NCBI GenBank assembly: GCA_947169985.1
Contig: CAMVRW010000189.1
Location: 1-5,175 of the forward strand
Source of the DNA: an uncultured Butyrivibrio sp.
GTDB lineage: Bacteria; Bacillota; Clostridia; Lachnospirales; Lachnospiraceae
Length of the DNA stretch: 5,175 nt
Direction of reading: 5' to 3'
Below the pieces are notes generated by a model. It worked only from the letters and a program-made list of their open reading frames with translations. It searched no databases and had not been told where the DNA came from. The translations under genes were made by a program, and so were the position numbers. Of the stretch, positions 1 to 5,175 are shown one piece after another (the first letter of the stretch is position 1; each line of letters starts with the position of its first letter).

Positions 1-356
1 TTCCTGCCGATAACAGGGAAGCAGTATATGAGAGAATGATCTCAGAGCGTAACAACATTGCAGCTTCCTACGAGGCTGAAGGTAATGCTGAAGCTCAGAA
101 GATCAAGAACGAGACAGACAAGAAGGTTGCCATCCTTAAGGCAGATGCTGAAAAGACAGCAGCTAAGCTTGCCGGTGAAGGTGAGGCTGAGTACATGAAG
201 ACTTTGTCAGAGGCCTATAACACCCCTGAAAAGTCAGAGTTCTACAACTTTATGAGATCACTTGATGCATTTGAGGAGTCTCTTGGAAAGGGTGAAAAGA
301 CAATCATCCTTGATAAGAATTCAGAGCTTGCTAAGATGTTCTACAATAACTACTAA
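1..356 (+). CDS. hflC: HflC-like SPFH/band-7 protease modulator, C-terminal part
   Basis: This gene is cut by the left edge. The reading frame is open from base 3 and ends at TAA 354-356, giving 117 visible residues of a family usually near 300. The visible part starts with a Leu/Pro-Ala-Asp-Asn-Arg-Glu-Ala-Val segment followed by ERMISERNNIAASYEAEGNA. It continues as an Ala/Glu/Lys-rich heptad-like helix (roughly visible residues 15-70) and ends in a short 'SEFYNFMRSLDAFEESL' helix plus a hydrophobic tail. This order matches the end of HflC: the close of the SPFH domain, the coiled coil and the C-terminal cap. In the family, HflC pairs with HflK at the membrane and restrains the FtsH protease. 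The N-terminal membrane anchor and any hflK lie outside the window. Nearly all lysines are AAG, suggesting good expression. A generic stomatin/prohibitin relative is the alternative, but the SERNNIAA...AEG signature favours HflC. Confidence 0.85.
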   Translation, partial: PADNREAVYERMISERNNIAASYEAEGNAEAQKIKNETDKKVAILKADAEKTAAKLAGEGEAEYMKTLSEAYNTPEKSEFYNFMRSLDAFEESLGKGEKTIILDKNSELAKMFYNNY

Positions 357-363
357 AAAAGAT

Positions 364-398
364 ACAGGTCCGGGAACCCCACGTGTTCCCGGACCTGT
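364..398. terminator. Bidirectional intrinsic terminator between hflC and aroA
   Basis: Bases 364-377 (ACAGGTCCGGGAAC) are perfectly complementary to 385-398, giving a 14-bp GC-rich stem with a 7-nt loop (378-384). On the plus strand the stem ends in TTTT (398-401). On the minus strand it is followed by ATC and then six T (complement of 355-360). Either strand can therefore form a stem plus U-tract. The hairpin starts 7 nt after the hflC stop and lies 11 nt past the aroA stop, so it fits the end of both convergent units. The minus-strand U-tract is longer but sits 3 nt from the stem. Confidence 0.9.
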
Positions 399-409
399 TT
401 TATATTGGT

Positions 410-1738
410 TTAAAGTAATGCCTGAAGATCTTTGAAGAAGCTTGGGTAGGAGATTCCTACGCATTCGTCTTCCATAATTCTGGTGGTACCTTCCGCAGCC
501 AGTGCAGCAATAGCGAAGCTCATGGCAAGACGGTGGTCCTTATGGGAGTCGATGTCAGCGCCTTTAAGTGGCTTTCCACCGTGGATAATCATGCCATCCT
601 CTGTGGCTTCGATGTCGCAGCCCATTTTTGTAAGGCCCTGTACCACTGCATCAATTCGATTTGATTCCTTTATCTTTAGCTCAGCTGCGTCCTTGATGAT
701 TGTATCGAAGTCCCTTGTGGCCGCCAGTACAGCTACTACAGGAAGCTCGTCTATCATTGTCGGTATCTCTTTTCCTCCGATAACAAACTGGCGATTCTCG
801 TTACCGTGAAGTTCTGAGTACTTAACCAGAATGTCTGCCTTGGGTTCTCCAGACTCATCAAGGTTAAGGAGAGTTATGTCTGCCCCCATCTGATTGAGAA
901 CGGTAAGGATACCGGCTCTTGTTTTGTTAATTCCTACATTTCTGATAAGGAGCTCTGAACCAGGGACCATCAAAGCTGCGACGATAAAGTAAGCAGCAGA
1001 GGAGATATCTCCCGGAACATTTATCTTGTTTCCGTGAAGTGGCATTCCCGGATGAAGGATACATACAGCGCTTCCATCACGGGCTACTTCGTTGTGGATG
1101 TCAGCACCAAAGGCTGAGAGCATGATCTCTGTGTGATTCCTGGAAAGGGCCGGTTCATAAACTATGCTGTCCCCTTCGGCATAAAGACCTGCAAGCATGA
1201 TGCAGCTCTTTACCTGAGCTGAAGCCACAGGATTTATGTAGGTTATACCACGAAGTGACTTTCCTCCGGTGAATCGCAGAGGTGCACAGTCGTTACCATA
1301 TACTGAGACCACATCAGCACCCATCTGGCCAAGAGGCTTCATGATGCGCTTCATAGGCCTTTTTTCAATGGAATTGTCACCGGTGATCATGGAATCAAAG
1401 GGCTGAGCAGCTAAAATGCCTGACATGAGCCTGGTTGTGGTTCCACTGTTGCCGGTATAAAGGGTGGAAGTGGGGGCTGAAAAGTTATGCAGACCTCTTC
1501 CATGAACAGTTATGGTTGGAACCCCGTTTGTGGGGCTTATGGAATGCTCGATGAGAACACCCAGTTTTTTGAAGCAGTCAATAGTGGAGAGACAGTCAGC
1601 ACTCTCGAGGAAGCCTGTAACCTCAGTTGTTCCCTGGGCAAGGGCTCCAAACATGATACTTCTGTGGGAAATGGATTTATCTCCCGGAACGAAAACGTCT
1701 CCTTTCAGGGGACGGGATGCTTTTTCAAGGGCAATCAT
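410..1738 (-). CDS. aroA: 3-phosphoshikimate 1-carboxyvinyltransferase (EPSP synthase), class II type
   Basis: This cytoplasmic shikimate-pathway enzyme transfers enolpyruvyl from PEP to shikimate-3-phosphate, giving EPSP. The 442 residues match the family's usual 420-450 and cover both inside-out alpha/beta domains. Visible motifs are GDKS (19-22) with SISHRS, GNSGTTTR (96-103), RPMKR (127-131), SAQVK (173-177), RNHTE (200-204), NKTR (271-274), the acidic pair in IPTMIDELP (D330/E331), KESNRID (357-363) and DHRLAMSF (401-408). GDKS, SAQxK, RxHxE and NxTR together are the four signatures of class II EPSP synthases. I start the gene at ATG 1738 because GGAGG lies 6 nt upstream. An in-frame GTG at 1759, overlapping the tyrA stop as GTGA, would add seven residues but has no ribosome binding site. 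The gene follows tyrA by 17 nt, almost certainly in one transcript, and ends just before the shared hairpin. No frameshift or missing key residue was seen. Confidence 0.97.
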   Translation of the reverse strand: MIALEKASRPLKGDVFVPGDKSISHRSIMFGALAQGTTEVTGFLESADCLSTIDCFKKLGVLIEHSISPTNGVPTITVHGRGLHNFSAPTSTLYTGNSGTTTRLMSGILAAQPFDSMITGDNSIEKRPMKRIMKPLGQMGADVVSVYGNDCAPLRFTGGKSLRGITYINPVASAQVKSCIMLAGLYAEGDSIVYEPALSRNHTEIMLSAFGADIHNEVARDGSAVCILHPGMPLHGNKINVPGDISSAAYFIVAALMVPGSELLIRNVGINKTRAGILTVLNQMGADITLLNLDESGEPKADILVKYSELHGNENRQFVIGGKEIPTMIDELPVVAVLAATRDFDTIIKDAAELKIKESNRIDAVVQGLTKMGCDIEATEDGMIIHGGKPLKGADIDSHKDHRLAMSFAIAALAAEGTTRIMEDECVGISYPSFFKDLQALL

Positions 1739-1744
1739 GGTTTT

Positions 1745-1749
1745 CCTCC
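1745..1749 (-). promoter_or_regulatory. aroA ribosome binding site
   Basis: The minus strand reads GGAGG here, 6 nt before the ATG at 1738, inside the 17-nt gap after the tyrA stop. It decides the aroA start against the GTG at 1759, which has only AT-rich sequence upstream. Confidence 0.85.
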
Positions 1750-1755
1750 GCAAAA

Positions 1756-2853
1756 TCACTTTACATAGAAACTATAACCTGAAGAAGAGAGTATCTCTTT
1801 TGCCTTATCAAGCTCTTCCTGACCGGGAAGCTCGATACGAAGGGTTCCTCTTTCATACTCTCTGTTGTGAACAATGCCCATATTCTTGATGTTGATAAGG
1901 TTATCTGAAAGAAGTGTGGCAACCTTGGCAAGATTACCGGGCTTATCATCAATTTCAACGTGAATGTCGTAGACCTTTTTGATAGGTCCGCTGCCGGCAT
2001 CAACAAAGGACTCGCGGTATTCTCTGGCTGAGGAAAAGAACTCCAGCACCTTTTTCTCGTTATGCTCGTCGATGGCCAGCTTTATGTCACAAAGGGAATC
2101 TATATATCTTCCCAAAAGCTCTGAAATATTGAAGGAATTAGTCATGCAGATCTGATCCCACATGACAGGGGAAGAGGAGCTTATCCTGGTGATATCCTTG
2201 AAACCACCTGCTGCGATGGTCTTCATAAGCTGATCCTCTGAATCGCTGTTTTTTACAAGATTGACCAGGGAAGCTGAGATCACGTGGGGTACATGGCTTA
2301 TGGCAGCGGTGATATAGTCGTGCTGCATGTAGGGCACAACCAGTGGCAGAGCCCCAAGGTTTTTAACCAGCTCCACGTAATCTGCAAGCCTCTTTTCATC
2401 AGTGGCTTCAGTCTTGGTGAGGATGTAGTAGGCATTTTCCAAAAGCTTCGCCTTGGAGTTGCTAAAGCCGATCCTCTCTGTGCCTGCCATCGGGTGTCCT
2501 CCGATGAACTGGGATTCCAGCGAAAGCTCTTTTACCACCTCATGGATACAGGTCTTGACGGAGCCAATATCTGTGATGGTGGTCTTTTCGTTAATATAAG
2601 GCAAAAGAGCCTTAAGATTCTCGTTATTTATCTCCACCGGTGCGCAAAGGAAAATGTAATCGCACTGATTAAAGTCCTGACCTATTTCGTACAGGGGCTT
2701 GTCGATTATCTTCTCCTGAAAAGCAGCATCAACAGTGGAAGCGTGGGGTGTATATGCGATGATCCTGGATCCAGGGGAAAAGAGCTTTATGGCCCTTGCA
2801 ATTGAGCCTCCTATGAGTCCAAGACCGATAAAACCGTAGGTTTTCTGGTCCAA
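1756..2853 (-). CDS. tyrA: Prephenate dehydrogenase with C-terminal ACT domain
   Basis: This enzyme oxidatively decarboxylates prephenate to 4-hydroxyphenylpyruvate, the committed step to tyrosine, in the cytoplasm. From the TTG start the protein has 365 residues, a normal length for the ACT-containing Gram-positive form. An N-terminal Rossmann fold carries GLGLIGGS (10-17). DIGSVK (95-100) and GGHPMAGTE (118-126) hold the likely catalytic His120 and active-site Ser98. SHVPH (186-190) and GGFKDITR (216-223, Arg for substrate carboxylate binding) follow in the helical dimerisation domain. The ACT domain spans about 295-365 and includes DDKPGNLAKVA, suggesting amino-acid feedback. The residue ending the second beta strand is Thr35 (AYT), where NAD-specific relatives often have Asp. 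Start choice: an ATG at 2871 would add six residues but has no upstream ribosome binding site, whereas GGGAGG lies 10 nt before the TTG at 2853. It is first in the operon with aroA. No chorismate mutase domain is fused. Confidence 0.95.
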   Translation of the reverse strand: MDQKTYGFIGLGLIGGSIARAIKLFSPGSRIIAYTPHASTVDAAFQEKIIDKPLYEIGQDFNQCDYIFLCAPVEINNENLKALLPYINEKTTITDIGSVKTCIHEVVKELSLESQFIGGHPMAGTERIGFSNSKAKLLENAYYILTKTEATDEKRLADYVELVKNLGALPLVVPYMQHDYITAAISHVPHVISASLVNLVKNSDSEDQLMKTIAAGGFKDITRISSSSPVMWDQICMTNSFNISELLGRYIDSLCDIKLAIDEHNEKKVLEFFSSAREYRESFVDAGSGPIKKVYDIHVEIDDKPGNLAKVATLLSDNLINIKNMGIVHNREYERGTLRIELPGQEELDKAKEILSSSGYSFYVK

Positions 2854-2863
2854 TTGTGAAAAA

Positions 2864-2869
2864 CCTCCC
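2864..2869 (-). promoter_or_regulatory. Ribosome binding site supporting the TTG start of tyrA
   Basis: The minus strand reads GGGAGG directly after and overlapping the in-frame ATG at 2871, with 10 nt between it and the TTG at 2853. The upstream ATG has no Shine-Dalgarno-like sequence and would lie only about 16 nt from the predicted transcript start. The TTG is therefore the more likely initiation codon, though the spacing is slightly long. Confidence 0.6.
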
Positions 2870-2893
2870 ATTTAATCAAGAGTGTCGTATCTC

Positions 2894-2922
2894 ACTATAC
2901 CACTTTAAAGTGCAAAAATCAA
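2894..2922 (-). promoter_or_regulatory. Sigma-A-type promoter of the tyrA-aroA operon
   Basis: On the minus strand, TTGATT (2922-2917) is followed after 17 bp by TATAGT (2899-2894). These match the consensus at 4 of 6 and 5 of 6 positions with ideal spacing. Transcription would start near 2887, leaving a leader of about 34 nt to the TTG start. That leaves no room for a T-box or other riboswitch. Confidence 0.7.
2901..2912. promoter_or_regulatory. Palindrome inside the tyrA promoter, possible operator
   Basis: CACTTTAAAGTG is a perfect 12-bp inverted repeat. It lies wholly between the -35 and -10 boxes of the tyrA promoter, where a bound dimeric repressor would block RNA polymerase. I do not recognise it as the site of a named regulator. 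The symmetry and position are directly visible; the operator role is inference. Confidence 0.4.
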
Positions 2923-2956
2923 CAACAATATATTTGTGCAAAACTCCCTATTATAC

Positions 2957-2985
2957 TTGTTTTGGGACATGTTTTTTAGTAAAAT
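2957..2985 (+). promoter_or_regulatory. Sigma-A-type promoter of the EF-G-like gene
   Basis: TTGTTT (2957-2962) and TAAAAT (2980-2985) are separated by 17 bp. Transcription would start near 2992, giving a leader of about 70 nt. A second -10-like hexamer, TATGAT (2991-2996), lies 11 bp further on but lacks a well-placed -35 box. The whole 190-bp gap (2872-3061) is AT-rich and holds this promoter and the divergent tyrA promoter. No other gene is visible in it. Confidence 0.6.
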
Positions 2986-3049
2986 GGTTATATGATTTTC
3001 TTGGGGGACTGTATCATATCTCATACATTTTACCCAAAATAGCCAAACT

Positions 3050-3054
3050 GGAGG
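3050..3054 (+). promoter_or_regulatory. Ribosome binding site of the EF-G-like gene
   Basis: GGAGG lies 7 nt before the ATG at 3062. This is optimal spacing and fixes the start of the GTPase gene. Confidence 0.85.
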
Positions 3055-3061
3055 ACTAGAT

Positions 3062-5152
3062 ATGAACGTTTACACAACGGACAAGATTCGTAACGTAGTA
3101 CTGTTGGGGCACGGCGGAGCAGGAAAGACTACTCTCGCAGAAGCAATGGCTTACCTTGCAGGCATAACCTCCCGCATGGGAAAGGTTGAGGACGGAAACA
3201 CCTTAAGTGACTTTGATAAGGAAGAGCAGAAGAGAGGTTTTTCAATCAGCACAACCACAATCCCTTTGGAGTGGGAAGGCCATAAGATCAACCTGCTTGA
3301 TACACCCGGTTTCTTCGATTTTGTTGGTGAAGTAGAAGAGGCTATTAGCGTAGCAGACGCAGCCATCATCGTTGTTTCCGGTAAGGCTGGAATAGAAGTT
3401 GGAACAGAGAGAGCATGGGACCTTTGCGAAAAGTATAAGCTTCCACGTATGTTCTTTGTAGCAGATATGGATATCGATGATGTTTCCTACAGACAGGTGG
3501 TTCAGGATCTTACTGATAAGTACGGTAAGAAGATGGCTCCATTTAATCTGCCTATCCGTGAGAATGAGAAGTTCATCGGTTACGTAAACGTTATTCAGGA
3601 GAAGGGCTTTAAGTGGCAGGGCAAGGAAGTTGTTGAGATTCCTGTACCTGATTACAATGAGGCAAACCTTAAGCTCTTTAGAGATACTCTTATCGAGACA
3701 GTTGCTGAGACATCAGAGGAGTTCATGGACAGATACTTCAATGGTGATACCTTCTCAGAGGCTGAGATCAGAGCAGCAGCTCGCAGCAACGTTTGTGACG
3801 GCTCCATCGTTCCTATCGAGATGGGTTCCTCCACACTTTGCCAGGGTATCTACACACTGCTTGATGATATCGTAAAGTATATGCCAAGCCCAGAGAACCG
3901 TAAGATGGCTGGTATCAATACAAATACAAATGAGATCTTCGAAGCTGACTTCGATTTCTCAAAGCCAAAGACAGCTTTCGTATTCAAGACCATGATCGAT
4001 CCTTTCATCGGTAAGTATTCACTTATCAAGGTTCGTTCAGGTGTCCTTAAGCCCGACGACACAATGTTCGTTGCAAGCAAGGATCTTGAGGTTAAGATCG
4101 GTAAGCTCTATGTCCTTCAGGGCAACAAGGCAACTGAAGTTACAGAGCTTCACGCTGGTGATCTTGGCGCTCTTCAGAAGCTTGATATTGCAACAGGCGA
4201 CACTCTTTCAACCAAGGCTACACCTGTTCAGTATGCTAAGATGGATATCTCACAGCCTTATACATACATGAGATATCACGCTCAGAACAAGGCTGATATT
4301 GATAAGATTTCTCAGTCTCTTGCAAAGCTTGCTGCTGAGGATCAGACCATCAAGGTTGTGAACGACGCCGAGAACCGTCAGACACTTCTTTATGGTATGG
4401 GCGATATGCACCTGGATGTTATCCAGAGTAAGCTTGCAAACGTATACAAGGTTAACATCGACCTTACAAAGCCAAAGGTTGCTTTCAGAGAGACAATCCG
4501 TAAGAACTCTGATGTTGAGTATAAATATAAGAAGCAGACCGGCGGACATGGTCAGTACGGACACGTTAAGATGCGCTTCGAGCCATCAGGCGATCCACTT
4601 ACACCATATGTATTTGAGCAGGAGGTTGTAGGCGGAGCAGTTCCTAAGAACTACTTCCCTGCAGTAGAGAAGGGACTTGCAGAGTCTGTTCAGAGAGGAC
4701 CTCTGGCAGCTTATCCTGTAGTTGGTGTTAAGGCCGTTCTCTATGATGGATCATACCATCCTGTAGATTCTTCCGAAATGGCATTCAAGGTTGCTGCTTC
4801 AGGTGCATTCAAGAAGGGCTTCATGGAAGCTGGCCCTGTTCTCCTTGAGCCAATCGTTTCTCTTAAGGTTACTGTACCTGACAGCTTCACCGGCGATGTA
4901 ATGGGTGACCTTAACAAGAGAAGAGGACGTGTTCTTGGAATGAATCCTTCACTTACAGGTAAGCAGGTCATCGAGGCTGAGGTTCCTATGATGGAACTCT
5001 TTGGATATTGCACACAGCTTCGTTCCATGACCGGAGGTGCAGGAGACTTCGAGTACGAGTTCGCAAGATATGAGCAGGCTCCTTCAGATGTTCAGGCCAA
5101 GGAAGTTGCCGACAGAGCAGATAAGGTTGCAGCAGCAAATTCAGAAGAGTAA
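3062..5152 (+). CDS. Elongation factor G-like translational GTPase (EF-G-2 type)
   Basis: This is a full-length (696 aa) EF-G homologue, presumably acting on the ribosome in the cytoplasm. The domain order is complete: G domain (about 8-285) with P-loop GHGGAGKT (16-23), RGFSI switch I (58-62), DTPGF (80-84) and GSS as likely G5 (255-257); barrel domain II (about 295-385); domain III with GMGDMHLD; domain IV with GGHGQYGHV (494-502) and YDGSYHPVDSSEM (561-573); and domain V with GDLNKRRGRVLGM and a FGYCTQLRSMTGG stretch. The G domain resembles Thermus EF-G-2 (FVGE, AGxxVGTERAW, LPRM) more than canonical EF-G. The PGH histidine is Phe84 and NKxD reads ADMD (134-137). Databases often label such genes fusA, but no rpsL, rpsG or tuf neighbours are present, so I infer a paralogue standing alone. 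Lysine is almost always AAG, with one AAA seen at 4523-4525, suggesting high expression. Its precise cellular role is not settled by sequence. Confidence 0.93.
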   Translation: MNVYTTDKIRNVVLLGHGGAGKTTLAEAMAYLAGITSRMGKVEDGNTLSDFDKEEQKRGFSISTTTIPLEWEGHKINLLDTPGFFDFVGEVEEAISVADAAIIVVSGKAGIEVGTERAWDLCEKYKLPRMFFVADMDIDDVSYRQVVQDLTDKYGKKMAPFNLPIRENEKFIGYVNVIQEKGFKWQGKEVVEIPVPDYNEANLKLFRDTLIETVAETSEEFMDRYFNGDTFSEAEIRAAARSNVCDGSIVPIEMGSSTLCQGIYTLLDDIVKYMPSPENRKMAGINTNTNEIFEADFDFSKPKTAFVFKTMIDPFIGKYSLIKVRSGVLKPDDTMFVASKDLEVKIGKLYVLQGNKATEVTELHAGDLGALQKLDIATGDTLSTKATPVQYAKMDISQPYTYMRYHAQNKADIDKISQSLAKLAAEDQTIKVVNDAENRQTLLYGMGDMHLDVIQSKLANVYKVNIDLTKPKVAFRETIRKNSDVEYKYKKQTGGHGQYGHVKMRFEPSGDPLTPYVFEQEVVGGAVPKNYFPAVEKGLAESVQRGPLAAYPVVGVKAVLYDGSYHPVDSSEMAFKVAASGAFKKGFMEAGPVLLEPIVSLKVTVPDSFTGDVMGDLNKRRGRVLGMNPSLTGKQVIEAEVPMMELFGYCTQLRSMTGGAGDFEYEFARYEQAPSDVQAKEVADRADKVAAANSEE

Positions 5153-5175
5153 AGAGCTTTATAATTTATAACAAT

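Noticed and set aside
483..1889. Plus-strand ORFs antisense to aroA and the tyrA end (483-809, 1487-1768, 1512-1889)
   Set aside because: They are opposite-strand shadows of aroA and tyrA, whose motifs are unambiguous, and their translations look non-biological.
2284..2805. Plus-strand 173-codon ORF antisense to tyrA
   Set aside because: It lies wholly inside the well-supported tyrA gene, has no ribosome binding site I could see, and gives a Cys/Gly-rich sequence without family resemblance.
2950..2955. Perfect TATAAT on the minus strand as an alternative tyrA promoter
   Set aside because: The sequence 16-18 bp upstream is a plain A-run without a -35 match, and there is no extended -10 TG. 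The TTGATT/TATAGT pair closer to tyrA is better. It remains a possible weak second start.
3001..3037. Possible leader hairpin: TTGGG with CCCAA enclosing TGTAT with ATACA
   Set aside because: It consists of two 5-bp helices separated by unpaired bases, mostly AT. It is too weak to call a regulatory RNA without evidence of covariation.
2856..3059. Plus-strand ORF of 67 codons across the intergenic region
   Set aside because: It starts with GTG without a ribosome binding site, spans both divergent promoters and the GTPase ribosome binding site, and its product has no recognisable domain.
5153..5175. AT-rich tail after the EF-G-like gene, containing TATAAT at 5160-5165
   Set aside because: No -35 box at the right distance and no hairpin for a terminator. 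The window ends too soon to assign a role.

Overview
The window looks like ordinary chromosomal housekeeping DNA from a low-to-mid GC Gram-positive anaerobe. My best guess is a Lachnospiraceae-type clostridium (Butyrivibrio/Roseburia-like). This is inferred from strong GGAGG ribosome binding sites, sigma-A-type promoters in an AT-rich intergenic stretch, a Gram-positive-style EPSP synthase, a TyrA with a C-terminal ACT domain, and an EF-G paralogue of the EF-G-2 type. No mobile element, CRISPR array, tRNA, rRNA or phage gene is visible.

Layout. (1) Bases 1-356, plus strand: the last 117 residues of an HflC-like SPFH/band-7 protein whose gene enters from the left. (2) Bases 364-398: a perfect 14-bp hairpin with an A-tract on one side and a T-tract on the other. 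It appears to be a bidirectional terminator serving hflC and the convergent aromatic operon. (3) Bases 410-2853, minus strand: a two-gene operon, tyrA (prephenate dehydrogenase) then aroA (EPSP synthase), 17 nt apart. (4) Bases 2872-3061: a divergent promoter region. The tyrA promoter faces left and has a 12-bp perfect palindrome between its -35 and -10 boxes. The other promoter faces right. (5) Bases 3062-5152, plus strand: a complete five-domain EF-G-like GTPase, apparently transcribed from its own promoter. The last 23 bases hold no recognisable feature.

How the genes relate. AroA makes EPSP, the precursor of chorismate. TyrA oxidises prephenate, made from chorismate, on the way to tyrosine, and its ACT domain suggests feedback control by an amino acid. 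The EF-G-like protein and HflC are functionally separate (ribosome; membrane proteolysis control). Both are written almost entirely with AAG for lysine, which suggests stronger expression than the aromatic operon.

The observations most worth a second look are the altered GTPase motifs of the EF-G paralogue (the PGH histidine is Phe, NKxD is ADMD, and the switch I Thr is Ser) and the palindrome inside the tyrA promoter. Two start codons (tyrA TTG, aroA ATG) differ from the longest-ORF choice. I found no evidence of a previously undescribed system.
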